From the NCBI RefSeq assembly GCF_001654915.1, contig NZ_LXEQ01000019.1: a stretch of 64,000 nt of DNA; one strand, 5' to 3'. The position numbers were made by a program, and so were the translations under genes. Of the stretch, positions 1 to 8,458 are shown one piece after another (positions within the stretch are counted from its first letter, which is position 1; every line of letters starts with the position of its first letter). The notes under the pieces are model-generated. The model saw only the letters and a program-made list of their open reading frames with translations. It was not told the origin of the DNA and did no database searches. This DNA is from Buttiauxella ferragutiae (GTDB taxonomy: Bacteria > Pseudomonadota > Gammaproteobacteria > Enterobacterales > Enterobacteriaceae).

Positions 1-920
1 CGCTCAAAGGCGGCGTAAACGAACAATTCCGTTACGCCTGGCAGGGTGCTTTACAAGACCTGCGCAGCAAGCCTTTAGCCACCTTCCTGACGGTGATGGT
101 GATTGCCATTTCCCTGACGTTGCCAAGCGTGTGCTACATGGTTTACAAGAACGTCAATCAGGCCGCCACGCAATATTATCCTTCCCCGCAAATCACCGTT
201 TATCTCGACAAAGCGCTCGATGATAACGCCGCGCAGCAAGTCGTCGGCGCGATTCAGGCGGAAGAGGGCGTCGATAAAGTTAACTATCTTTCGCGTGACG
301 AAGCGCTGGGTGAGTTCCGCAACTGGTCGGGCTTTGGTGGCGCGCTGGATATGCTGGAAGAAAACCCGCTGCCTGCGGTTGCGGTGGTGAATCCAAAACT
401 CGATTTCCAGACTACCGACCATCTGAATACCTTGCGTGACCGCGTGGCACGGATTAACGGTGTCGATGAAGTCCGTATGGATGACAGTTGGTTTGCTCGT
501 CTTGCCTCGCTGACCGGTCTTGTGGGGCGTGTCGCAGCAATGATTGGCGTGTTGATGGTTGCAGCGGTGTTCCTGGTGATTGGTAACAGCGTACGTCTGA
601 GCATCTTTGCCCGTCGCGACACCATCAACGTGCAAAAACTGATTGGTGCTACCGATGGATTTATCCTGCGCCCGTTCCTGTACGGTGGTGCACTGTTAGG
701 TTTCAGCGGCGCATTTTTGTCGCTGATTCTGACTGAAATTCTGGTGTGGCGATTGTCCTCTGCGGTCACGCAAGTCGCACAAGTATTTGGCACTAAGTTT
801 GACCTCACGGGCTTAGGTTTCGACGAATGCTTGCTGTTGCTGCTGGTGGCGTCGATGAGCGGTTGGCTGGCGGCGTGGATCGCGACCGTGCAACATTTAC
901 GTCGTTTTACCCCAGAGTAA
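1..920 (+). CDS. ftsX: Cell division protein FtsX, 3' part
   Basis: This is the membrane partner of the ATPase FtsE in the ABC-like complex that activates septal murein hydrolases through EnvC. The reading frame is open from position 3, so about 305 C-terminal residues are present, and roughly 45 N-terminal residues lie off the window (E. coli FtsX is about 352 aa). The first in-frame ATG is not the start, because upstream codons read LKGGVNEQFRYAW, which matches the family. I see a first membrane segment (FLTVMVIAISLTLPSV), a large periplasmic loop, and three further hydrophobic segments near the C-terminus, the usual four-TM FtsX layout. The neighbour rpoH follows, as in E. coli ftsYEX-rpoH. 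Confidence 0.97.
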   Translation, partial: LKGGVNEQFRYAWQGALQDLRSKPLATFLTVMVIAISLTLPSVCYMVYKNVNQAATQYYPSPQITVYLDKALDDNAAQQVVGAIQAEEGVDKVNYLSRDEALGEFRNWSGFGGALDMLEENPLPAVAVVNPKLDFQTTDHLNTLRDRVARINGVDEVRMDDSWFARLASLTGLVGRVAAMIGVLMVAAVFLVIGNSVRLSIFARRDTINVQKLIGATDGFILRPFLYGGALLGFSGAFLSLILTEILVWRLSSAVTQVAQVFGTKFDLTGLGFDECLLLLLVASMSGWLAAWIATVQHLRRFTPE

Positions 921-938
921 AAATTTTTTGATATACTT

Positions 939-972
939 GTCCCCTGCTACGAAGTACCCGTCAGCAGGGGAC
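939..972. other. Perfect 10-bp stem-loop between ftsX and rpoH
   Basis: GTCCCCTGCT at 939-948 pairs with AGCAGGGGAC at 963-972 around a 14-nt loop. No T-run follows, so it may be a Rho-type or weak terminator of ftsYEX, or a structure in the long rpoH leader transcripts. Confidence 0.5.
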
Positions 973-1057
973 ACGCTCCCACCTCGGTTAGTGTTTCTCC
1001 TGCCCAGTTTCATAGCTCTGTCACATTTTGTGTGTAATACAAGCACAGCTTTACAGT

Positions 1058-1084
1058 GAACTTGTGGATAACCTCACTGTCTGA
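1058..1084 (+). promoter_or_regulatory. Sigma-E (RpoE) type promoter P3 of rpoH with DnaA box
   Basis: GAACTT (1058-1063), 16 nt, then TCTGA (1080-1084) matches the sigma-E consensus and the position of E. coli rpoH P3, which serves at extreme temperature. A DnaA-box sequence TGTGGATAA (1063-1071) lies inside it; DnaA is known to repress rpoH promoters in E. coli. The start codon is about 95 nt downstream. Confidence 0.75.
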
Positions 1085-1178
1085 GGTTACTGTGAATGGT
1101 ACGGTTTGGCCCCTGGCGAATAGCCTGGTGCAGCAAGATTGTAGCAACCTGTACTTTAGTTTCTAAGAGAGGGTTTGA

Positions 1179-2033
1179 ATGACCAAAGAAATGCAAAATT
1201 TAGCTTTAGCCCCTGTTGGTAACCTGGAATCTTATATCCGGGCCGCTAATTCCTGGCCGATGTTAACGGCTGAGGAAGAGAAGGAGCTGGCTGAAAAGCT
1301 GCATTACCAGGGCGATCTGGAAGCAGCGAAAAGGCTGATCCTGTCTCACCTGCGCTTTGTTGTTCATATCGCTCGTAATTACTCGGGCTATGGCTTGCCG
1401 CAGGCTGACTTGATTCAGGAAGGCAACATCGGCCTGATGAAGGCTGTGCGCCGCTTTAACCCGGAAGTGGGTGTCCGTCTGGTGTCGTTTGCTGTGCACT
1501 GGATCAAAGCTGAAATTCACGAATACGTGCTGCGTAACTGGCGTATTGTGAAAGTGGCAACCACTAAAGCACAACGTAAGTTGTTCTTTAACCTGCGTAA
1601 AACCAAGCAACGTCTGGGTTGGTTCAACCAGGACGAAGTGGAAATGGTCGCCAACGAGCTGGGGGTTTCCAGCAAAGATGTCCGTGAAATGGAATCGCGC
1701 ATGGCGGCGCAGGACATGACGTTCGACATGGGCAACGACGACGATTCAGACAGCGCGCCAATGGCTCCTGTGCTGTTCTTGCAGGATAAGTCATCTAACT
1801 TTGCCGATGGCATTGAAGACGACAACTGGGAATCGCACGCGGCTGATAAACTCAGCGATGCCATGCTAGGTCTGGATGAACGCAGCCAGGATATTATCCG
1901 TGCCCGTTGGCTTGATGAAGACAACAAAAGCACGCTGCAAGAACTGGCCGACCGTTACGGCGTTTCCGCTGAGCGTGTACGCCAGCTTGAAAAGAACGCG
2001 ATGAAAAAACTGCGCATGGCCATCGAAGCGTAA
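1179..2033 (+). CDS. rpoH: RNA polymerase heat-shock sigma factor RpoH (sigma-32)
   Basis: This sigma factor directs RNA polymerase to heat-shock promoters (chaperones and proteases). It has 284 aa, the same length as E. coli. Regions 2.1-2.4 cover about residues 53-125. The RpoH box QRKLFFNLR, diagnostic of sigma-32 and important for core binding, is at 132-140. A region 4.2 helix-turn-helix lies at about 253-280 (TLQELADRYGVSAERVRQLE). The ATG at 1179 is preceded by AAGAGAGGG. In E. coli, translation is controlled by an RNA thermometer formed by the 5' coding region, and the protein is a target of FtsH and DnaK; the same is expected here by homology. The gene is monocistronic, between ftsX and its own terminator. 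Confidence 0.98.
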   Translation: MTKEMQNLALAPVGNLESYIRAANSWPMLTAEEEKELAEKLHYQGDLEAAKRLILSHLRFVVHIARNYSGYGLPQADLIQEGNIGLMKAVRRFNPEVGVRLVSFAVHWIKAEIHEYVLRNWRIVKVATTKAQRKLFFNLRKTKQRLGWFNQDEVEMVANELGVSSKDVREMESRMAAQDMTFDMGNDDDSDSAPMAPVLFLQDKSSNFADGIEDDNWESHAADKLSDAMLGLDERSQDIIRARWLDEDNKSTLQELADRYGVSAERVRQLEKNAMKKLRMAIEA

Positions 2034-2050
2034 GTTATTTCGTCAGATAA

Positions 2051-2077
2051 AAAACCGCCTTCCGGGGCGGTTTTTTT
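2051..2077 (+). terminator. Rho-independent terminator of rpoH
   Basis: A 9-bp stem (AAAACCGCC at 2051-2059 with GGCGGTTTT at 2066-2074), a 6-nt loop and a run of seven Ts lie 18 nt after the rpoH stop. Confidence 0.9.
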
Positions 2078-2205
2078 ATGCCTGTCACTTTCCCATTCAG
2101 CTTGTGAAAAAATTGTTATTCCAAAAGCCGTAAATTCGGGTATGTTTTTAACTCTGAATGCGGTGAAGGCACACACGGTATTCGTCAATCAAAAATAAAA
2201 CCGTG

Positions 2206-2238
2206 CCAAAACAACACAACAAATACCAATCACAACAA
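2206..2238 (+). promoter_or_regulatory. C/A-rich leader segment of livJ (likely GcvB sRNA target)
   Basis: The untranslated leader just before the livJ ribosome site is almost devoid of G and T (CCAAAACAACACAAC, then CAATCACAAC). Such C/A-rich patches are the pairing partners of the G/U-rich R1 region of GcvB, and livJ and livK are known GcvB targets in Salmonella. Assignment here is by pattern only. The livJ promoter must lie between 2080 and 2200 but I could not fix it. Confidence 0.5.
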
Positions 2239-2254
2239 AAATGGGGATCTCAGG

Positions 2255-3358
2255 ATGAAAATGAAGGGCAAAGCGTTATTGGCTGGTTGTATTGCACTTG
2301 CGATGAGCAACGCGGCATTTGCGAAGGATATCAAAGTAGCGGTAGTTGGGGCGATGTCTGGCCCGGTTGCACAATATGGCGACCAGGAATTTACCGGTGC
2401 AGAACAAGCGGTTGCAGATATTAATGCCAAAGGCGGCATCAAAGGCGACAAACTGGTTATCACCAAATACGACGACGCTTGTGACCCGAAACAAGCGGTA
2501 GCGGTCGCCAACAAAGTGGTTAACGATGGCATCAAATACGTTATCGGCCACCTGTGTTCTTCTTCCACTCAGCCTGCGTCTGACATCTACGAGGACGAAG
2601 GCATTCTGATGATTACCCCGGCGGCAACAGCACCTGAGCTGACTGCGCGTGGTTACAAACTGACAATGCGTACTACCGGCCTGGATTCTGATCAGGGCCC
2701 AACGGCGGCAAAATACATTCTTGATCACGTAAAACCGAAAAACATCGCGATCATTCATGACAAACAACAGTACGGCGAAGGCCTGGCTCGCTCTGTTCAG
2801 GACAACCTGAAAAAAGGCGGCGCAAACGTAGTGTTCTTTGACGGTATCACTGCCGGCGAGAAAGACTTCTCCACGCTGGTAGCGCGTCTGAAGAAAGAAA
2901 GCATCGACTTCGTGTATTACGGTGGTTACCACCCAGAAATGGGCCAGATCCTGCGTCAGTCTCGCGCAGCAGGCCTGAAAACTCAGTTCATGGGTCCAGA
3001 AGGTGTGGCAAACGTTTCTCTGTCTAACATCGCCGGCGAATCTGCTGAAGGCTTGTTAGTCACCAAACCTAAGAACTACGACCAGGTTCCTGCGAACAAA
3101 CCAGTTGTGGATGCCATCAAAGCGAAGAAACAAGACCCAAGTGGCGCATTCGTCTGGACAACCTACGCAGCGCTGCAATCTCTGGCTGCGGGCCTGAACA
3201 AGTCTGAAGATCCGGCTGAAATCGCTACTTATCTGAAAGGCGCTTCTGTGGAAACCGTAATGGGTCCATTGAGCTGGGATGCGAAAGGGGATTTGAAAGG
3301 CTTTGAGTTTGGCGTGTTTACCTGGCATGCCAACGGTACAGCGACTGACGCTAAGTAA
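2255..3358 (+). CDS. livJ: Leu/Ile/Val-binding periplasmic protein LivJ
   Basis: This is the periplasmic binding protein for leucine, isoleucine and valine that feeds the LivHMGF ABC transporter. It has 367 aa, as in E. coli. The signal peptide is about residues 1-23 (ending SNAAFA before KDIKVAV), followed by a type I periplasmic-binding fold. Two cysteines, in DDACDP and GHLCSS, form the conserved family disulfide. ATG codons at 2255 and 2261 are both possible; GGGGATCTCAGG precedes the first. The gene stands alone before panM; livK is a close paralogue downstream. In E. coli it is repressed by Lrp and leucine. Confidence 0.97.
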   Translation: MKMKGKALLAGCIALAMSNAAFAKDIKVAVVGAMSGPVAQYGDQEFTGAEQAVADINAKGGIKGDKLVITKYDDACDPKQAVAVANKVVNDGIKYVIGHLCSSSTQPASDIYEDEGILMITPAATAPELTARGYKLTMRTTGLDSDQGPTAAKYILDHVKPKNIAIIHDKQQYGEGLARSVQDNLKKGGANVVFFDGITAGEKDFSTLVARLKKESIDFVYYGGYHPEMGQILRQSRAAGLKTQFMGPEGVANVSLSNIAGESAEGLLVTKPKNYDQVPANKPVVDAIKAKKQDPSGAFVWTTYAALQSLAAGLNKSEDPAEIATYLKGASVETVMGPLSWDAKGDLKGFEFGVFTWHANGTATDAK

Positions 3359-3365
3359 GTTTTAC

Positions 3366-3394
3366 AATACCCGCTCTTGTAGAGCGGGTATTTT
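3366..3394 (+). terminator. Terminator after livJ
   Basis: An 11-bp perfect stem (AATACCCGCTC / GAGCGGGTATT) with loop TTGTA and TT following lies 8 nt after the livJ stop. The T-run is short. Confidence 0.75.
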
Positions 3395-3397
3395 GCT

Positions 3398-3476
3398 GGA
3401 TGACGCTGGCGCTGGCGCTTATCCACCCTACAGGGCACGGTTTTCGTAGGTCGGATAAGCGCCAGCGTCATCCGAC
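3398..3476. repeat. REP pair (BIME) between livJ and panM
   Basis: Two inverted REP palindromic units: GGATGACGCTGG...CTTATCCACCCTAC (3398-3431) and GTAGGTCGGATAAGC...GTCATCCGAC (3446-3476). It lies between converging genes, a typical BIME site. Confidence 0.85.
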
Positions 3477-3485
3477 GCATTCATC

Positions 3486-3866
3486 TCATTTCCCCCAACC
3501 ACCACTTTGCTCCGCAAACCCTACCGCCCGCATAAACGCCGTCATAACATCACGCTCTTCCACACCAACGTCACTCATCCACCAACTGGTGATGCCTGGG
3601 TTATCGCGAATCACCTCTTCGACTAAATACTGCCCAACGCCACGACGACGGGTAATTTCACGTACCCGCAGCGAATCTAAAGCGCCTTCGGCACCCGCAA
3701 GTGTGACGCGTACCGCGCCTAATAGCCGATCGTTAAATTTTGCCGCGTAAATACGGTGGGCGTCACTAAGAGCCAGTGAGGCGCTGGAATATTCCGGCCA
3801 GATCTTTGCAAGATCAATCTTATCCTGAGCACTACACTCAAACAGACGAATGATGGTGAGTTTCAT
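3486..3866 (-). CDS. panM: PanD maturation/regulation acetyltransferase-fold protein PanM
   Basis: This is a GNAT-fold protein that, with CoA or acetyl-CoA, promotes self-cleavage of the pro-enzyme PanD (aspartate 1-decarboxylase) and so controls beta-alanine supply for pantothenate. It has 126 aa (E. coli 127). The acetyl-CoA binding motif RRRGVGQYLVEEV is visible mid-protein after LDSLRVREIT. I start it at ATG 3866, giving MKLTIIRL, the known N-terminus. An upstream in-frame TTG would add MVSSL and has no support. It is convergent with livJ and divergent from livK, as in E. coli (yhhK). Confidence 0.93.
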   Translation of the reverse strand: MKLTIIRLFECSAQDKIDLAKIWPEYSSASLALSDAHRIYAAKFNDRLLGAVRVTLAGAEGALDSLRVREITRRRGVGQYLVEEVIRDNPGITSWWMSDVGVEERDVMTAFMRAVGFAEQSGGWGK

Positions 3867-4285
3867 AAGCGAGCTAACCAAAAAGCGGGAAAACCCCGAG
3901 TGTAACCAATTTATTTGCGTCAGACGCTTTATCTTTTATCTGCCATATACCAGACGATTAATTTTTGCCTCAAACGTATGCCAGTTTGATAAGTGGTGGA
4001 TTGAAAAATGGCCAGTATAAAACCCTAAAACCTAGTGTTTTATTCCGCTCTTTGTATCGCTATTTTATGCTGAAAAAGGTGCTTTTTTTTGTTTAACTAT
4101 CATCAAATACAGAATAATATCTTTGCTTAATAGCCTGAAAAATAGAGAGTTTAGCCTTAAATATTGTAAATATTAACGCTAAGCCCTTAACGACACTCAT
4201 AAAAATGGCTAAAGGTTGAAAAGTGAACAGCATGCTTTTTGACCATAATAAAACCACAAAATCACGATAAATGGGGATTCAAAGA
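3867..4285. promoter_or_regulatory. AT-rich panM/livK divergent control region
   Basis: About 420 bases without a gene. The region is AT-rich and must hold the promoters of panM and livKHMGF. The livK leader ends with a C/A-rich stretch (about 4249-4265), a possible GcvB target like that of livJ, and the sequence AAATGGGGAT before livK mirrors the one before livJ. Lrp sites are expected here but not individually resolved. I saw no tRNA, sRNA or convincing small gene. Confidence 0.5.
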
Positions 4286-5395
4286 ATGAAAGTAAACGCG
4301 AAGACATTACTCGCCGGGTTTGTTGCTTTGGCGGTGTCTCACGCGGCAGCGGCAGCAGACATTAAGGTTGCGGTTGTTGGTGCTATGTCAGGGCCGGTTG
4401 CGCAGTGGGGCGACATGGAATTCAACGGTGCTCGCCAGGCAATCAAAGACATCAACGCTAAAGGCGGCATCAAAGGCGACAAACTTGTTGCGGTTGAATA
4501 CGATGATGCTTGTGACCCGAAACAAGCCGTTGCGGTTGCCAACAAAATCGTCAACGACGGTGTGCGTTACGTTATCGGCCACCTCTGCTCCTCTTCTACT
4601 CAGCCAGCGTCTGATATCTACGAAGACGAAGGCATTCTGATGATTACCCCTGGTGCGACTAACCCAGAGCTGACAAGCCGCGGCTACAAAATGATTATGC
4701 GTACCGCTGGCCTGGATTCTTCTCAGGGCCCAACCGCCTCTAAATACATTCTTGAAACCGTGAAGCCAAAGCGCATCGCCATCATTCATGACAAACAGCA
4801 GTACGGCGAAGGCCTGGCGCGCTCTGTACAAGATGGCCTGAAAAAAGGCGGCGCGGACATCGTCTTCTTCGACGGGATCACCGCGGGCGACAAAGATTTC
4901 TCCACGCTGGTTGCGCGTCTGCAAAAAGAAAACATCGACTTCGTTTACTACGGCGGTTACTACCCGGAAATGGGGCAGATCCTGCGTCAGGCGCGTGCTG
5001 TTGGCCTGAAAACCCAGTTTATGGGACCAGAAGGTGTGGGTAACGCATCGCTGTCCAACATCGCGGGCAGTGCGGGCGAAGGCATGTTAGTCACCATGCC
5101 AAAACGCTATGACCAGGACCCGGCGAACAAAGTTATCGTTGATGAACTGAAAGCTGAGAAGAAAGATCCAAGCGGCCCGTATGTGTGGATCACCTACGCT
5201 GCGGTGCAATCTCTGGCGACCTCGCTTGAGCGTACTGGTAGTGAAGAACCTGCTGATTTAATTAAAGACTTAAAAGAAAACGGTGCGAAAACCGTGATTG
5301 GGCCGCTGAACTGGGATGAGAAAGGCGATCTGAAGGGATTTGAATTTGGTGTCTTCCAGTGGCATGCCGACGGTTCGTCCTCTGTGGCGAAGTAA
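4286..5395 (+). CDS. livK: Leucine-specific periplasmic binding protein LivK
   Basis: This is the leucine-specific binding protein of the branched-chain amino acid ABC transporter. It has 369 aa from the ATG at 4286. An in-frame ATG at 4271 would add MGIQR and overlaps the GGGGATTC ribosome site, so I reject it. The signal peptide is about residues 1-23 (SHAAAAA before DIKVAVV), followed by a type I periplasmic-binding fold nearly collinear with LivJ, including DDACDP and GHLCSSS. It is the first gene of livKHMGF. LivJ and LivK compete for the same permease, the classic two-receptor, one-transporter arrangement. Confidence 0.97.
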   Translation: MKVNAKTLLAGFVALAVSHAAAAADIKVAVVGAMSGPVAQWGDMEFNGARQAIKDINAKGGIKGDKLVAVEYDDACDPKQAVAVANKIVNDGVRYVIGHLCSSSTQPASDIYEDEGILMITPGATNPELTSRGYKMIMRTAGLDSSQGPTASKYILETVKPKRIAIIHDKQQYGEGLARSVQDGLKKGGADIVFFDGITAGDKDFSTLVARLQKENIDFVYYGGYYPEMGQILRQARAVGLKTQFMGPEGVGNASLSNIAGSAGEGMLVTMPKRYDQDPANKVIVDELKAEKKDPSGPYVWITYAAVQSLATSLERTGSEEPADLIKDLKENGAKTVIGPLNWDEKGDLKGFEFGVFQWHADGSSSVAK

Positions 5396-5416
5396 CGGCT
5401 GATAATTCTGGGTCAT

Positions 5417-5447
5417 CCCTCCTCTCCGGCGGCTATGCGCTGGAGGG
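5417..5447 (+). other. Stem-loop between livK and livH
   Basis: CCCTCC (5417-5422) pairs with GGAGGG (5442-5447) with a GC-rich inner part. No T-run follows. It could stabilise the abundant livK message or partly attenuate transcription before livH, as binding proteins are made in excess over permeases. Confidence 0.4.
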
Positions 5448-5467
5448 GAAATAAATAAGGTTATTGT

Positions 5468-6394
5468 ATGTCCGAGCAGTTCCTCTACTTCCTGCAGCAG
5501 ATGTTTAACGGCGTCACGCTGGGCAGCACTTATGCGTTGATTGCCATCGGTTACACCATGGTTTACGGCATTATCGGCATGATCAACTTCGCCCACGGCG
5601 AGGTGTATATGATTGGCAGCTATGTCTCGTTCATGATCATCGCAGCGCTGATGATGCTGGGCATTGATGTGGGCTGGATGCTGGTCGGCGCCGGTTTCAT
5701 TGGCGCGATTGTTATTGCCAGTGCTTACGGCTGGAGCATCGAACGTGTCGCGTATAAACCGGTGCGTAACTCTAAGCGACTGATTGCACTAATCTCTGCT
5801 ATCGGGATGTCGATCTTCCTGCAAAACTACGTTAGCCTCACTGAAGGTTCACGCGACATCGCACTGCCAAGCCTGTTTAACGGCCAGTGGGTCATCGGCG
5901 CAAGTGAGAACTTCACCGCGACTATCACCACCATGCAGCTGGTTATTTGGGTAGTGACGTTCATCGCGATGCTGGCACTGACGCTGTTTATTCGCTATTC
6001 CCGCATGGGCCGTGCGTGCCGTGCGTGTGCAGAAGATTTGAAAATGGCGAGCCTGCTCGGCATTAACACTGACCGCGTTATCTCTCTGACCTTCGTTATT
6101 GGTGCAGCCATGGCGGCGGTAGCGGGCGTTCTGCTCGGCCAATTCTACGGCGTTATCAACCCATACATCGGCTTTATGGCCGGGATGAAAGCCTTCACCG
6201 CAGCGGTTCTTGGTGGTATCGGCAGTATTCCTGGCGCGATGATTGGTGGCCTGATTTTAGGTGTTGCAGAAGCGCTGACCTCGGCGTATCTGAGCACCGA
6301 ATATAAAGATGTTGTCTCCTTTGCACTGCTCATCGTGGTTCTGTTGGTGATGCCAACTGGTATCCTGGGCCGTCCGGAGGTAGAAAAAGTATGA
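5468..6394 (+). CDS. livH: Branched-chain amino acid ABC transporter permease LivH
   Basis: An inner-membrane permease that pairs with LivM to form the channel for leucine, isoleucine and valine. It has 308 aa, the same as E. coli, with about eight hydrophobic segments. The family EAA-like loop is seen at RACAEDLKMASLLGINTDRV (about 193-212). AAGG lies 9 nt before the ATG. Its stop overlaps the livM start in ATGA (6391-6394), indicating translational coupling. Confidence 0.97.
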   Translation: MSEQFLYFLQQMFNGVTLGSTYALIAIGYTMVYGIIGMINFAHGEVYMIGSYVSFMIIAALMMLGIDVGWMLVGAGFIGAIVIASAYGWSIERVAYKPVRNSKRLIALISAIGMSIFLQNYVSLTEGSRDIALPSLFNGQWVIGASENFTATITTMQLVIWVVTFIAMLALTLFIRYSRMGRACRACAEDLKMASLLGINTDRVISLTFVIGAAMAAVAGVLLGQFYGVINPYIGFMAGMKAFTAAVLGGIGSIPGAMIGGLILGVAEALTSAYLSTEYKDVVSFALLIVVLLVMPTGILGRPEVEKV

Positions 6395-7677
6395 AACCGA
6401 TGCATGTTGTTTTAGCACTCCTGTCGGCGGCAATCTTCTTCGTTCTGGCGGGCGTCTTTATGGGCGTTCAGCTGAGTCTCGATGGGACTAAACTTGTCGT
6501 TCACAGTGCGGAAACGGTGCGCTGGGAGTGGGTTCTGATTGGTACGGCGATTGTCTTCGTCTTCCAGTTGCTGCGCCCTGCATTCCAGAAAGGCATGAAA
6601 AAAGTCTCCGGACCGAAGTTTGTGCTGCCTGCGTTAGACGGTTCTACGCCGAAGCAAAAACTGTTCCTGTTGGCGCTGCTGGTGCTCGCGGTTGCGTGGC
6701 CGTTTGTAGTTTCACGCGGCACGGTCGACATCGCCACGCTGACCATGATTTATATCATTCTCGGCCTGGGCCTGAACGTGGTGGTGGGGTTGTCCGGCTT
6801 GCTGGTTTTGGGCTACGGCGGTTTTTATGCCATCGGCGCTTATACCTTCGCGTTGCTCAACCATTATTACGGCTTAGGGTTCTGGACGTGTTTGCCAATC
6901 GCGGGCCTGGTGTCTGCGGCGGCGGGTTTCCTGCTCGGCTTTCCGGTGCTGCGTTTACGCGGCGACTACCTGGCGATTGTGACGCTCGGCTTTGGTGAAA
7001 TCGTCCGTATTTTACTGCTTAACAACACCGAAATTACTGGTGGGCCGAACGGTATCAGCCAGATCCCAAAACCAACGTTGTTTGGTCTGGAATTCAGCCG
7101 TAGCGCGCGTGAAGGGGGTTGGGATACCTTTAGCAACTTCTTCAACGTTGCGTATAACCCCGGTGACCGCATTATCTTCCTGTACCTCGTCGCGTTGCTA
7201 TTAGTGGTGTTGTCGCTGTTTGTGATTAACCGCTTGCTGCGTATGCCGCTCGGTCGCGCATGGGAAGCGTTGCGTGAAGATGAAATCGCTTGCCGCTCGC
7301 TGGGCCTGAACCCGACGCGCATCAAGCTGACGGCATTTACCATCAGTGCCGCGTTCGCGGGCTTTGCCGGTACGCTGTTTGCGGCCCGTCAGGGCTTTGT
7401 GAGCCCGGAATCCTTCACCTTTGCCGAATCTGCATTCGTGCTGGCGATCGTCGTGCTAGGCGGTATGGGCTCGCAATTTGCCGTTATCCTCGCCGCAGTC
7501 CTGTTGGTGGTGTCACGCGAACTGATGCGTGATCTCAACGAATACAGCATGCTGGTGCTCGGTGGCCTGATGGTGCTGATGATGATCTGGCGTCCACAAG
7601 GCTTGCTGCCAATGTCACGCCCTCAGTTGAAGCTTAAAAAAGAGCAAGTGGAACAAGTGAAAGGAGAGCAGGCATGA
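6391..7677 (+). CDS. livM: Branched-chain amino acid ABC transporter permease LivM
   Basis: This is the second permease subunit of the Liv transporter. It has 428 aa, against about 425 in E. coli. An N-terminal extension with two hydrophobic segments is followed by the conserved permease core, with its cytoplasmic coupling loop at REDEIACRSLGLNPTRIKL. The C-terminal tail is lysine/glutamate rich. It overlaps livH by 4 nt at the start and livG by 4 nt at the end. Confidence 0.97.
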   Translation: MKPMHVVLALLSAAIFFVLAGVFMGVQLSLDGTKLVVHSAETVRWEWVLIGTAIVFVFQLLRPAFQKGMKKVSGPKFVLPALDGSTPKQKLFLLALLVLAVAWPFVVSRGTVDIATLTMIYIILGLGLNVVVGLSGLLVLGYGGFYAIGAYTFALLNHYYGLGFWTCLPIAGLVSAAAGFLLGFPVLRLRGDYLAIVTLGFGEIVRILLLNNTEITGGPNGISQIPKPTLFGLEFSRSAREGGWDTFSNFFNVAYNPGDRIIFLYLVALLLVVLSLFVINRLLRMPLGRAWEALREDEIACRSLGLNPTRIKLTAFTISAAFAGFAGTLFAARQGFVSPESFTFAESAFVLAIVVLGGMGSQFAVILAAVLLVVSRELMRDLNEYSMLVLGGLMVLMMIWRPQGLLPMSRPQLKLKKEQVEQVKGEQA

Positions 7678-8441
7678 ATCAGCCATTGTTATCCGTAAAC
7701 GGCTTGATGATGCGTTTTGGCGGCCTGCTCGCCGTAAACAATGTTTCTCTGGAACTGCATCCACAAGAAATTGTTTCGTTAATCGGCCCGAACGGTGCCG
7801 GTAAAACCACGGTATTTAACTGCCTGACCGGTTTTTACAAGCCATCAGGCGGTACGATTCTGTTGCGTGACCAGCACCTTGAAGGTCTGCCTGGCCAACA
7901 AATCGCGCGGATGGGTGTGGTGCGTACTTTCCAGCACGTGCGTCTGTTCCGTGAAATGACCGTGATTGAAAACTTGCTGGTGGCTCAACATCAGCAACTG
8001 AAAACCGGCGTGTTTGCTGGTTTACTGAAAACACCTGCTTTCCGCCGCTCACAAAGCGAAGCGCTGGATCGTGCAGCCATCTGGCTTGACCGTATCGGTC
8101 TGCTTGAGCAGGCCAACCGCCAGGCAAGCAACCTTGCGTATGGCGATCAGCGTCGCCTGGAGATTGCGCGTTGTATGGTGACGCAACCAGAAATCCTGAT
8201 GCTCGATGAACCCGCCGCAGGCCTTAACCCGAAAGAAACCCACGAACTCGACGAGTTAATCATGGAGTTACGTAACCACCACAACACCACCGTGCTGTTA
8301 ATCGAGCACGACATGAAACTGGTGATGGGCATTTCTGACAGGATTTACGTGGTAAACCAGGGGACGCCGCTTGCGAACGGCACACCGGAACAAATCCGGA
8401 ATAACCCTGACGTAATCCGCGCGTATCTGGGTGAAGCATAA
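7674..8441 (+). CDS. livG: Branched-chain amino acid ABC transporter ATPase LivG
   Basis: One of two ATPases that power LivHM. It has 255 aa. Walker A GPNGAGKT is at residues 38-45 and Walker B in EILMLDEPAAGLNP. The signature region reads LAYGDQRRLEIARC, the YGxQRRLE variant of LSGGQ usual for this subfamily. The switch histidine is in LIEHDMKLVM. GGAGAGCAGGC precedes the ATG. It overlaps livM by 4 nt. Confidence 0.97.
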   Translation: MNQPLLSVNGLMMRFGGLLAVNNVSLELHPQEIVSLIGPNGAGKTTVFNCLTGFYKPSGGTILLRDQHLEGLPGQQIARMGVVRTFQHVRLFREMTVIENLLVAQHQQLKTGVFAGLLKTPAFRRSQSEALDRAAIWLDRIGLLEQANRQASNLAYGDQRRLEIARCMVTQPEILMLDEPAAGLNPKETHELDELIMELRNHHNTTVLLIEHDMKLVMGISDRIYVVNQGTPLANGTPEQIRNNPDVIRAYLGEA

Positions 8442-8458
8442 GAATGGGTGAGGCAAAG

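Noticed and set aside
3398..3476. CRISPR-like repeats
   Set aside because: The repeated units are inverted REP pairs scattered singly; there is no array of regular repeats with spacers and no cas gene.
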